A DNA stretch of 64,000 nucleotides. Source: Hysterangium stoloniferum. Lineage: Eukaryota > Basidiomycota > Agaricomycetes > Hysterangiales > Hysterangiaceae. The position numbers and the translations under genes were made by a program. The stretch's first letter is position 1. Every line of letters starts with the position of its first letter. Positions 54,490 through 64,000 of this stretch are shown in pieces. The notes below the pieces were generated by a model. The model was not told the DNA's origin, ran no database searches, and was given only the letters and a program-made list of their open reading frames with translations. The stretch covers positions 868,001-932,000 of the forward strand of contig WHVD01000007.1 in assembly GCA_015178975.1 (NCBI GenBank), read 5' to 3'.

Positions 54490-55480
54490 AAACTCAAGCT
54501 GGGGGGATAAAAGTACTTTACAGAGCAAATAAATATTCGCTGATGACTCAGTTGATGATATACAACCGAATGGTGCGTGCACGATGGGAAGGCCAAAATT
54601 TCGTTGATGGGTTTCGGCTCAGCTATCTCACTCCGCTCAAGCTGGGAATAGTAATTCAAGGGTGCATTGACTTATTGAGGTAGGGATACAACAGCGTCAA
54701 TCAGGGAATACATTCAAAATACTCACGACCTTCTAGACCCACCTATCCCCGTCGAATTCGAAAACAGGCGTGGATGGCTTAGAAGGGTTCTGGGTTTCAA
54801 ATGGTGGAGCGCAGAGGAACTGACGAAACACTGCCAAGCTTCTGGCTAATTTTGGTTCGGCCTCCTCCTCGTCTCCCGGCGCGCGATGGGACGATAGAGA
54901 TCGGCCATCAACGGCAATTACGTCTTCGCTGTACAATGCTGTAATCAGATCAGCGCTGCCCAACGTGGATGAGATTGCGTCAACATTTATTCTTCAAATC
55001 GCCGGATATTTCTCATCTCCATGCATTGCGGTTATGTTGCATCAGGAAAGTGAGAAGATCAGTACGTATGCCGTCTATATTGGCTAGAGTCATCTAGGAG
55101 AGCTAGCTAGACTCGGCTAGACACACTACTTTGCGAGATCCCTATTTACTAGTCGGTATAAAAGTTTACTGTGGATCTAGGGAGTCTAGGGAGGTTAGAG
55201 AGTCTACATAATGGGTGTAAACATTCCCTGTAGTGGAGCTCACTGCGATCAGAGGTTACATTGAATTATGGGGGCAACCGTGCGTCGCGATATCACGTCA
55301 TTTTATCCTGCCCACCAAGCCCACAATAGACAAAACTACCCATACCGACGTTCTTTGTATGAATCTCCTGTACGGCGTTTCATATGTTGGCCGCACCAAG
55401 ATGCCTTTTTTCGATATTTTATTCAGGAAGGAGCTGCAGTTAGCCCGAGAGTCGACTTCCAGGCTTAGGATTGTGGCCGT
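54490..55480 (+). pseudogene. Repeated gene family, chimeric copy (duplicate of 3057-3990)
   Basis: Exon 2 tail (GGIKVLYRANKYSLMTQLMI ... KLGIVIQGCIDLLR) follows spacer DNA, intron 2 GTAGGG, then exon 3 from about 54740 to 55045 and repeat X. Exon 3/4 resumes at about 55228 (GTGGAGCTCACTGCGATCAG, RRDITSFYPAHQAHNRQNYP, HQDAFFRYF) and fuses to upstream-module DNA at about 55430. No exons 1 or 5. Confidence 0.65.
55045..55222. repeat. LTR-like repeat X, non-inverted reference copy
   Basis: From GTACGTATGCCGTCTATATT to GGGTGTAAACA. The reverse complement begins TGTTTACACCC and contains a TATA-like ATACC motif, so an old solo LTR is plausible. It replaces about 110 bp of exon 3. The left boundary is not certain. 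Confidence 0.55.
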
Positions 55481-56156
55481 GCTCATACAGGATACACACT
55501 GTTCCATCCTTTCCTTTTAGCCAACTTGAAGGCCCACTAATCCTTCTTGTACAATACAGGCAGGATATTCTCACGTCACTTTACCATTTTGACACTTATT
55601 CCTTGGACTTCATCAGATCGTTTTAAAGGCCTCTAATTTTGTTCCAAGTTCTGTGCCTCATGACAGGAAATCCGGGAATTGAACACATATTTTGAAGATT
55701 AGACGAATCTGACCGAGATCAATGTCGGCATGCATTAGTGGATGTTTGATACGGGTGTCTTTTGCTACTCTTCAATCACTTGCTTCATCTATCCCAGCTA
55801 CCTGACGTGCTGCTTGTGATATCTCAGTGGTAGTCTATTTGAAGTGATTCTCGTTGATAGATAGGCCGTGATTCTAACCAATACTAGCGCCCACCAGTAT
55901 GCAAAATGGTGTCTAGCAGCAACGAGAAGCTGCCAAGCACCCACAGGCGGTACAAAGTCACCATATGCGGTCTTGAATGGGGTCAAACTATGTAGCATTA
56001 CATAAATTAGATATATTGCCAACAGGCGAGTGGCGAGTGGCGAGTCAAGGAAAGCGTCATAGTACTATCCCTCCTCCTGGTTCGGATTGTGTATTGGTGT
56101 TATCCAAGAGAAATTGGGCTGGCGCAATGGATGAAACAAGAGCATCGGCACCCCAA
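55481..56156. other. 3' flank of the 56-58 kb copy
   Basis: No gene. Counterpart of 4040-4640. Contains CTATTTGAAGTGATTCTCG and TTACATAAATTAGATATATT landmarks. Confidence 0.55.
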
Positions 56157-58064
56157 TCATGGTCCTCCAACACTGATCTGCAGTTTGAATTAAATGTTAC
56201 GCACACACCAGTGAAAGGTGTGGCGATGACACAAAGGAAGGAATGGGCCGCGACAGTTACGCGTTTAAGGCAGCCACCGAGGTATTGATCGTTGATTGAA
56301 CCCCGCATTGCGTCACAATGTGAAAGAAGACGAGAGAGAATGGGGATGATATTGAGGCTGCGCACTATGGTACTCGCGGATTCGATGTCGGAAGATCCAG
56401 CTATCAGCTTCAGAGTGATTTCGATTATGCTCTCTTCTGACAAGAGGAACCACGAATTTGGACCCGTGTGTCTCAGAATCAGACTGATCGGATATTTTCA
56501 TGGGCGGATATGAGATGATGCTGGAAGGTAAAGCATTGTCAACATACCTTAGGAGGGGTTCAATGAGCGAAGAAACCACATTCAGCTGATGGATATGATC
56601 CTCGCGAAGCGTTCTGTCGCGGAAGAAGGTTTCTAGTGCAGTGGTATTACACGACAGTGAATGTAACGTGCTGAGACCGATACAAAGTGTCAAGGACGCT
56701 ATAAGGAGGTTTGCGTCGTCCACGATAACCTTCAATACATCTCCCGCAATATCTCGAAACCAGGCATCTTGGTACATGCAACACATCAGAAGCTCCATAG
56801 GAGATGCATAAAAGAAACGTCTATGTGAGTAATTTTGTCTATTGTGGTTTTAGTGTGCCAGATGAAATGATGTGATGTCGCGACGCACGGTTGTACCCAG
56901 AATTCAATGCAACCTCTGATTGCAGTGAGCTCCTCTACAGACAGTTGACGCACGTGGGAGATATCTTGCACGATATACACAAGGTCGTCATAGAGGAGGG
57001 GATATTGATGGCATGACAAATATCGTGCTATTTGTAGAATAAACGTCGACGCAACCTGATTCAGGTTGTTATGTAGTGGTGATTTCATTACAGTGTTATA
57101 AAGCAATGACGTAATTGCAGTCGATGACCGATCTGTATGTTCCCATCGAGCGCCGGGGCACCAGTAGAAGGCCGTAGCCAAATATGTCATAAGGATGGCA
57201 CTGTTACCGTGCTTCCCCCATATATCCTCTGAAATCATGACCCCCCCTAAGACCACTGACGCCTGTTGTCGAATTCGGTGTGGGTATATGGGTCTATACA
57301 CATTGAGTAAGTTGGTCCTGTGTGTTTAATGATTGATGCCATTGTATCCCTACCTCAATAAATCAATGGTCTCCTGAATTACTATTCCGAGTCTTGGCAG
57401 AGTGAGATGCTTGTGTAGGAACTTGTTAAAGGGCTTGTCGTCTCCATGAACCATTCGCTTGTATACCATTAACTTTGCCATCAGTGCAGCTGTCTTTGCG
57501 TTGTAAAGTACGTTCCTCCCAACCCTTTCCAAACCGACTCTACAATAATACCCCGGCTCGATTTCAATACTTGAAGATGGCGATGAGCTCTCATCATCCA
57601 GTGAGACCACTCCCCAGTCCACGTCATGACTGTAGCATGGACTGAGGTTGGATGTGGCGATGGTGGACCTACCTCGCATTGGAATAATAATCGGTGGATC
57701 ATGACAATTTGTCTCTCCTAGGCACTGAATGCTTCTAGTTTTTCAAAAGTCACATGCAAGGCTATCTCATTTTGCGTACCCATTCCTCAACCCAAACCTC
57801 CACATCTTCTGCAGACAATGGGATATGCTGGTTGTCTTCTGGAACTCGATAGCACAAACCGTGCCCATGTAAGATGCAGCTCCATCTTTCTCGAAGCTTT
57901 ACTCGAAATCTTTCCCTCATTCCCGTGTCAATGATCTCCTCCCGTTCTTCTGAAGCCAATGCCGCTGGCGAAACCAATGGTTTTAGCCACTCAACCTCTT
58001 GTAGGAGGGTTTCAGCCGGTCCGATATCGTGGCTGATCAGAGTCGTCTCGTTTGAAGTTGACAT
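56157..58064 (-). CDS. Best-preserved copy of the repeated gene family, unknown protein (~535-565 aa)
   Basis: Exon 1 58064-57780 (MSTSNETTLISHDIGPAETL ... WVEEW). Intron 1 57779-57725 (GTACGC...TTCAG, 55 nt). Exon 2 57724-57354 (CLGETNCHDPPIIIPMRGRS, GYYCRVGLERVGRNVLYNAK, GIVIQETIDLL). Intron 2 57353-57294 (GTAGGG...TATAG, 60 nt). Exon 3 57293 to about 56819 (PIYPHRIRQQASVV, STFILQIARYLSCHQYPLLY, QLSVEELTAIRGCIEFWVQP). Exon 4 about 56792-56548 (LMCCMYQDAWFRDIAGDVLK, NQLNVV-type HQLNVVSSLIEPLLR). Intron 4 GTATGTTGAC to AGAGAG at 56430. Exon 5 56429-56209 (IIEITLKLIAGSSDIES to CVIATPFTG). The 3' end is uncertain: one splice choice stops at 56157, others extend about 30 residues. Exons 1-3 add to exactly 377 codons. 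No known domain; acidic N-terminus, Ser-rich linker (SSSPSSSIEIE), helical C-terminal half. Confidence 0.65.
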
Positions 58065-58734
58065 GGGTGGGTAGCAGGTTGTTGTAGCACCGGAAGGGGA
58101 TGCTGCACTTTTGGGGTACGGTTATCGGGGGGTGAATTTCGAGGCATAGCATTGTGGCGGTGCTTAACACAGGATGCCATCGTTTCATCCCTTCCTTTTA
58201 AACAACTTGAAGTCCCTCAACCTCCTTAGTTCCTACAGGCTCCACACAATACTCTCAATTTCGCTCACTATGTTATACTCTTAAGTCCTTACTCCTCAAC
58301 AGACCGTCTGTGGCAGATAGCACATATGGCAGCTAAGAATGGTTTGATCATCCTTCACCCCATAATGCGGCAGCTTCTGACTTATTACGCGCTAGAGGTT
58401 TCGGAAATTCATCTTTTACGTTATAAGTGAGATATCCATTGATAGAATATGTAAATGCAGTGGATGCTATCCATCACACAATGCGCCCCAGGTACAGCCT
58501 CGGGCGCCGCCTCCTCTCTGCCTATGTCTAACGGAAATATGGACTTCGTGTTGAATTCGGAATTCCAATAAGCAACCCATTTCACTAATTATTTACTTAG
58601 GCTAATTGGCGGCGAACATGAATATGCCTGTTTGTGGCGAGCCCGACATGATTTCATTAACAAATTAAGCATGTAATCCATATTGAGTCATAATTAATTA
58701 CACCGGTATGATCACACGGTGCTTCTCAGTGGAG
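58065..58734 (-). promoter_or_regulatory. Upstream module of the 58-kb copy
   Basis: Conserved block order: leader with GGGATGCTGCACTTTTG, GCATTGTGGCGGTGCT, ACAGACCGTCTGTGGCAGA, TGCAGTGGATGCTATCCATC, then CATGTAATCCATATTGAGTC. It is interrupted at about 58735 by unrelated DNA. Confidence 0.5.
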
Positions 58735-59290
58735 TAAAATTTGCCGCAGGCTCATGTTAATTATGACACTTTTTGCTTGTGTGACGCGACAATGTCACGG
58801 TAGATCGTGGATTGTGAGGCAGCACAGCTTGACCTTTTTTAGGCGGAGCTCGAGGGGTTTGTAAAGTTGGAACGGACTAATTCCGTTAGTACGTGTTCTT
58901 TGTAATGGGAATGTTTCCCCTTTTAAGCTCCGCCATCGTGGAGTCAGCTCCCGCCGCCTTTTGTCTCTTGCCACCATCGTCTGAGTGGCCGGCCCTCAAG
59001 GATTGCCCAGGCTTTCCTTGAGTAATTTTCTTTTTCCCGCCATCCCACCCTTTCCTGCTCCTTTGTTGCCCTAAAACTCGTAGTTTAGATTGATTTTTCA
59101 TGTATTTACTATTAGTTTGGCATGCTGTTGGGGCTCGCTCATGTCCCCATCAGCATGTTTTGCGCAATGGAGCCTGTGGCCCCTGGATTCGCGTCCACCG
59201 GGGGTCCACTCATCCAAACATGGACAAAGACAAAGATTGACATTCTCGCTATGATTTGCGTGAAATTTTCCTGCCACCTTTTCTACCTCT
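58735..59290. other. Unique GC-richer island in family spacer
   Basis: No counterpart elsewhere in the window. Two minus-strand frames (58886-59101, basic, KGWDGGKKKITQGKPGQSLR; 59098-59382, Cys-bearing, NVNLCLCPCLDEWTPGG) lie end to end, but neither shows a known domain. Possibly inserted host DNA. A target duplication is not obvious. Confidence 0.4.
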
Positions 59291-60989
59291 ACGACGGTGT
59301 CCACTCCATTATCCCCTGGAGGTTCACAAAGGTTGGTGTAGTAACCTTTATTCCTTCCCACTATAGTGATTCGGTATCGCATCAGGGCTTGCTACGTCAG
59401 TTCAACCTTTCACTTTCACTGTTTAAATAATCTTGCGCTCTGAATCAATGAGTAGTGTAAGACCGTATGAAATTCTAAGCTCACATCTGCCGTGCCACTT
59501 TGCCTAGAGCCACGATATGGGCTAACTAGCCAACAGAAAACTTCATAGCAGGGTCATGGTTGAACCGACTTGAATTCAATTTTGCTCCAGGATACTTTCT
59601 GTTCTCATTTCTACATGCAGGACCACCCACAGTTGCTACCCAGAACAACGTTCTTTATTAATTCAAGGCACTCATATCCGGAACATACGACGTCTCACAG
59701 TAGAAGGCCAGAAAAGGTGGTTAACATGGCTCCAACCGATATGAAAAGATGTGGGTATTGATTTCTTGACCTCTCATCCGTCACCTGTCCACTTGTTCCG
59801 TGCATTCAATTATAATTAATTCCGTCATACTGACTTCATATAAAGCAAAGGCACGATGGGCGGCCCGAGCGTATCCTCTCGACTTGCACGGAGCGCCACT
59901 CCTGTGCGTGCATACATGCGTGCCATGCATGGTCGGGCTATCAGTGAGAACCCTTTAATATTGTATGCTCCAAGGTATTCCATCTCGGAGAGACTCTAGA
60001 TTGCCGGGACTTCTCCGTGTGAACTGTCCGGATCAAATACCAATTTACAGATGCTTAATCTTCTTTAAGACATCCGGTGTCCTTGGTGCGTCATCCTCTT
60101 CATTTCCCTCCCTCAAGAAATTTCGGACAACCAATCAACTCCACTTGTCATCAAAGATATTCAAGCCATGGTCACAGAATATTTGTTAAAAGCAGGTGTG
60201 TCATCCGACAGGCTTTGTTATATCCAATTTAGAACCGCGTTCTATCAGGTGGTGATGCCATTTAGAATCCTCGCACGTTTCTTGTATCCACAAGCACCAG
60301 TTATACATTATACCGGGCTCAAAAGCCCCTCCGGGTGCGCGTTTGACCCTGAGTGCAATATTCACGACTGTCTGCTTTGAAACTTGGATCCAATGGGAAT
60401 GTTTCGATTGGAGAGAAATACTTAGTGGAATCCTCTCAACGCCATCCCTGTACGTTCTAATGGCCCCTCTTTTTGTGCCTCGTGATAGCCCATCCCGAGA
60501 TTGAAGATAGAATTTAAAGATTAGATGAGTCTGACCGAGATAACCGTTGCCATGGATTGGTGAGTGATTGTTGTGGGTCTTTTTTGATTTTCTTCATGAC
60601 CTTATTCATGCCATCCCAACTAAGTGACACGAAAATCACGGTGATGGGGCTGTCTGCTGAGAACTATCAGTGCTATTCTATGTGGACTCGTCGTCGTTCA
60701 TAAATCCGAGGCCATTCTAGCCACGACAAAGGCTCCGAATATTATTCTACATGCGTATGGCATGAACGAGGAGCTACCAAACACCGGGAGATGGTGAAAG
60801 GTGACTGTATGCGCTATAAAGTGCCCCAAACTATGTAGCGTCATACAACTTGTAACTACGGTTACAAACGATTTAATCGTAATAGCACTATCTCTGCTTG
60901 TTTTGATAAGTTACGTCGGCCTTATCCAGAGAAATGATTCTATGTCGTGCTTAAATCGTGAGGAGGGCCTTTGACAGTCCAGCCATAAT
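59291..60989. other. Family spacer and 3' flank
   Basis: No gene. Blocks match 47.7 kb (inverted; CACTATAGTGATTCGGTATC), 46.9 kb (inverted; GACTTCATATAAAG) and 20.3-20.9 kb (ACATCCGGTGTCCTTGGTGC). It leads into the 3' end of the 61-62.7 kb copy. Confidence 0.55.
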
Positions 60990-62729
60990 TCTTCAACACT
61001 GACGTGGAGTTTTAATGAGACGTTACCGACACACCAGTGAGAGGTGTGGCGATCACGGAAAGGAAGGGATGAAGAATGTGATTTACAAAATGTAGGCAGC
61101 TACTGCACAATTTGCCGTTAACTGAGCGGCGCATTGTGTTACAATGTGGAAGGAAACGAGCGAGAAATGGAGATAATATTGAGTATGCGGACTGTGCCCC
61201 CTTTCCAGATGTCGCAAAAATAGAAAACCTACACACCTTAGGAGGGTTTCAATGAGCGAAGAAACCACATTCAGCTGATGGATATGATCCGTGCGAAGCG
61301 TGCTGTCGTTGAAGAAGACTTCTAGGGCGTTGGTATCACACGACAGTGAATGTAACGTGTTGTAATCGATATAAAGTGTCAAGGACGCTATGTGGAGGTT
61401 TGTATTGTCCAATATGACCTTTACTCAGAAATATTTCGAAACCAGGGATCTTGGTGCATGCAGCACACTAGAAGCGGTATAGTGGCATACAAGGAAAATC
61501 GGTTTGAGTAATCGTCTCTGTTGTGGTTTTGGTAGGCAGAATGAAATGATGTGATGTTGCGACGCACAGTTTCAACCAGAATTAAATGCAACCTCTGATT
61601 GCAGTGAGCTCCTCTACAGACAATTGACGCAGTGGCAGATGTTTTTCACGATATCCACAAGTTTGTCGAAGAGGAGGAGATATTGATGGCATGACAAATA
61701 TCGTGCGATGTGTAGAATGAATGTCGACGCAACCTCATCCACGTTGGTGTGTAATGGTGATTTTATGACAGCATTGTAAAGCGATGAGGTGATTCCAGTT
61801 GATGGCCGATCTCTATCGTACCATCGAGCGCCGGGACACCAGTTGAAGGCCAAACCCAACGATGCCATTAGGTTGGTAGTGTGTCCTCCGCTCCTCCGCT
61901 GTATAACACGTGGATCCCAGAACCCCTCTGAGACCACCCGCGCCTGTTCTCGAATTCGACGCGGGGAAGTGGGTCTAGAAAGACCTGAGTATTTTCATGA
62001 TTAGGGCTGAAGTATCCCCACCTTATTGTGTCAATTGCCTCTTGAATTACTATTCCGAATCTTGGCAGAGTGAAATCCTTGCGGATTAACCTATTAAAGG
62101 CCCTGTCGTCTCCATATGCCATTCGCTTGGATATCATCAACTTTGCTATCAGTGAAGCTTTCCTTTCGTTGAAAAGCACACTCATCCCAACCCTTTCCAA
62201 ACCAACTCCACAGTGATACCCGGGGCTAATTTCGACGTTTGGAGACGTCGATGAGCACCCAAACATTGAGTCCACTTCCCAGTCGACGTCATGACTATAA
62301 TATGGATTGAGGCTGGATGCGGCATCGGTGGACCTACATCGCCTTTTAATAATAGTCGGTGGATCATGACAATTTGTCTCTCCTAGGCACTGAAAGCGTC
62401 CAGTTTATGAACAGTGTACATGAAAGGGTATTCATTTTGCGCACCCATTGCTCAACCCAAACTTCCACTTCTTCTGCAGACAATGGTACATGCTGATCGT
62501 CTTCGGGAACTCGATAACACAAACAATACCCATGTTCGATACAGCTCCATCGTTCTCGCACCTTCACGCGGAATCTTTCCCTCATTCCCGCGTCAATGAT
62601 CTCCTCCCGTTCTTCTGGTCGCAATGCAGCTGGCGAAACCAAGGGTTGTAGCCACTCAACCTCTTGTAGGAGGGTTTCAGCCGGTATGATATCGTCTCTG
62701 CTCAGAGTCGTCTCGTTTGAAGTTGAAAT
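60990..62729 (-). pseudogene. Repeated gene family, full-span copy with lost start codon
   Basis: Exon 1 62729-62445 has ATT in place of ATG at 62729-62727, then an otherwise open frame (STSNETTL-type, MVSPAALRPEEREEIIDAGM ... VEQW). Exon 2 is open and reads through the intron 2 position (GVGLERVGMSVLFNERKASL, RFGIVIQEAIDTIR). Exon 3 (SEGFWDPRVIQRRSGGHTTN, STFILHIARYLSCHQYLLLF) loses one base at ATCTGCCACTGCG and shifts frame. Exon 4 lacks the GGAGATGTATTGAAG segment but keeps NQLNVV-type HQLNVVSSLIETLLR. Intron 4 is largely deleted. Exon 5 is degraded but ends SVIATPLTG. Confidence 0.75.
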
Positions 62730-64000
62730 TGTTGTGTAACAGGCTGTTGTGATACCAGAAGGGGATGGTTTGCTTTTTAAGGTGCGGTTGTCAGGCGAAT
62801 TAATGTCCAGCTATAGCATTGTGGCGGTGATGTATAGGATACCCAGCGTTTCATCCCTGCCTTTTACACAACTTGAAGCCCTCGACCTCCAGGACACTCT
62901 CAAGTTCAATCACTATGGTATACACTAATTCCTTACTCTTCACCAGATCGTCTAGGTCAGAGAGCACATATGGCGGATACGAATAGTCTGATGAGCCTTC
63001 ACCGCATAATGTGCCAACTTCCCACTTCTTGAGCGATATATTTTTGGGCAATTCAGCTTTTACGTTAGTTGAGAAGTGACATCTCTATTGATTGAATATG
63101 TAAATGCAGTGGATGCTATCCACGACAGTGCTTCTAAGGTACAGCCTCCGGCGCTTTCCACTCGGGCTATGTCTAACAGAAATATGCGCTTCGTGTTCAA
63201 TTCTTTCGGAATTCCAATTCCGATAATTCTGTACTTAGGCTAATTAGCATCGATCGTGACTATACCTATTTGTGGGGAGTCCGTCAGGTTTTCATTAACA
63301 AATTGTGCATGTATTCTATATTCAGTCATAACTAATTACACAATACTATTATTACACGGTCCTTCTGAGTGAAGTAATTTGTGTCATTTAACAAGGGAAA
63401 AGCCCGTCGGAAAGCATACGGGGAAGTGTGGAACAAACGTCTGCGGCATGAGATATGATGCCCCAAAGCCAACACCCAGAGCGACAGTGGTAGAAAAACT
63501 TCACGCTATGAACCTTGTACCTGCTGTAATGATAACTTGGACAATGGTCACTTGAATCCGGCCTGATGAGGCCTAAAACCTTTAGAGATATAATGCTCAG
63601 AACTCTGAATCGCCAAGGATCGTGCAATGGTCGGTGAGAGATGGTAAAAGGAGTTCGGACGCCGAGGAACGCATTCTCCCGGAAAACGGCGACAATATAT
63701 CTCACTCTGGTCCTTGTTTGCGGTGCTCGGAACACGAATGCCGGCAGGTGCTCAAAAATGTTCCGTTTAAAGAAAGTGTTTACAGAAAATCAATGAGTTG
63801 GTGAAATTGAAAACTCACGAGTAAAATGGTTTTAAGCGCTGTGAGGAAGTCCGGCTATCTGGGATGTCTAAGGCATTCCAGTCTGGGCGCATTGTGAATT
63901 GCCGGGACTTCCCTGCGCGAACCGTGCGGATCAAATACCAATTTACAAATGCTTCGTCTTCTTCACAACATCCTGTGTCTTTGGTCCGTATTCGCTTCAT
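62730..64000. other. Upstream module passing into spacer of a further unit
   Basis: 62730-63370 is the upstream module of the preceding copy. 63370-64000 matches 15.73-16.13 kb and 19.95-20.40 kb (CGTGCAATGGTCGGTGAGAG, GGTGCTCAAAAATGTTCCG), so the array probably continues beyond the window with another minus-strand unit. No gene. Confidence 0.55.

Larger units (their letters stand above)
54270..57110. repeat. Segmental duplication of about 2840-5684
   Basis: The two segments share the same succession: spacer, exon 2 tail, exon 3, repeat X, exon 4/upstream-module fusion, 3' flank and minus-strand exons 5-4-3, in the same orientation and with only scattered differences by eye. They differ by the 173-bp inversion and small indels. 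In the left copy the minus-strand gene continues into the TIR element; here it continues into an intact gene. Confidence 0.8.

Noticed and set aside
1..64000. Prokaryotic or viral origin of the window
   Set aside because: Spliced genes with GT-AG introns, chromodomain gypsy elements and Tc1 all point to a fungal nuclear genome; no operons or ribosome-binding sites are evident.

Overview
The window looks like a repeat-rich accessory region of a basidiomycete (probably Agaricomycetes) nuclear genome. The evidence is short GT-AG introns of about 55-60 nt, chromodomain Ty3/gypsy elements with mushroom-type gag and pol, a Tc1/mariner element, AT-rich spacers, and almost no single-copy genes. The species assignment is inference; nothing here identifies it.

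The backbone is a many-copy gene family that I do not recognise. The gene runs: upstream module; exon 1 (285 nt, starting MSTSNE, acidic, ending VEEW); exon 2 (about 370 nt, core GLERVG...LMAKLM); exon 3 (about 475 nt, helical, motif QLSVEEL.AIRG.IEFW); exon 4 (WFRDIAGDVLK...NQLNVVSSLIEPLLR); exon 5 (VTLKLIA.SSDIES...IATPFTG). A long conserved 3' flank and spacer follow. Eight exon-1 copies and about 16 gene-related loci lie on both strands. Spacing between same-strand neighbours is about 4.2-4.7 kb where measurable. Only the minus-strand copy at 56.2-58.1 kb, and perhaps the plus-strand copy at 51.3-53.2 kb, keep all exons open. The others carry stops, frameshifts, a lost start, deletions or insertions. 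There are also two 'promoter modules without a gene', a segmental duplication (about 2.84-5.68 kb and 54.27-57.11 kb), a 1-kb inverted repeat and a 173-bp microinversion.

Mobile DNA is inserted into this family. From left to right: an apparently intact Tc1 element (239-1830, TA target duplication); a 7.2-kb terminal-inverted-repeat element (5685-12899) splitting exon 3 of one gene copy and carrying unrelated DNA; a 209-bp insertion in exon 2 of the 23.5-kb copy; a nested complex at 28.3-41.3 kb; and a 253-bp solo LTR (49620-49872, GAGTC target duplication). In the nested complex an older broken ORF is interrupted by gypsy-1 (28593-34504, 320-bp LTRs, GTCAT target duplication, only a few stops) and adjoined by gypsy-2 (34704-41276, minus strand).

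The most unusual single item is in gypsy-2. Between its chromodomain and 3' LTR it carries an antisense, spliced gene (35726-36726) encoding a coiled-coil protein with a cysteine cluster of exact fungal Zn2Cys6 spacing, now broken by one TAG. The gypsy-2 integrase core is joined directly to the chromodomain by an internal deletion.

No rRNA, tRNA or CRISPR array is seen. Spacer statements rest on by-eye similarity between copies; no alignment or database search was possible.
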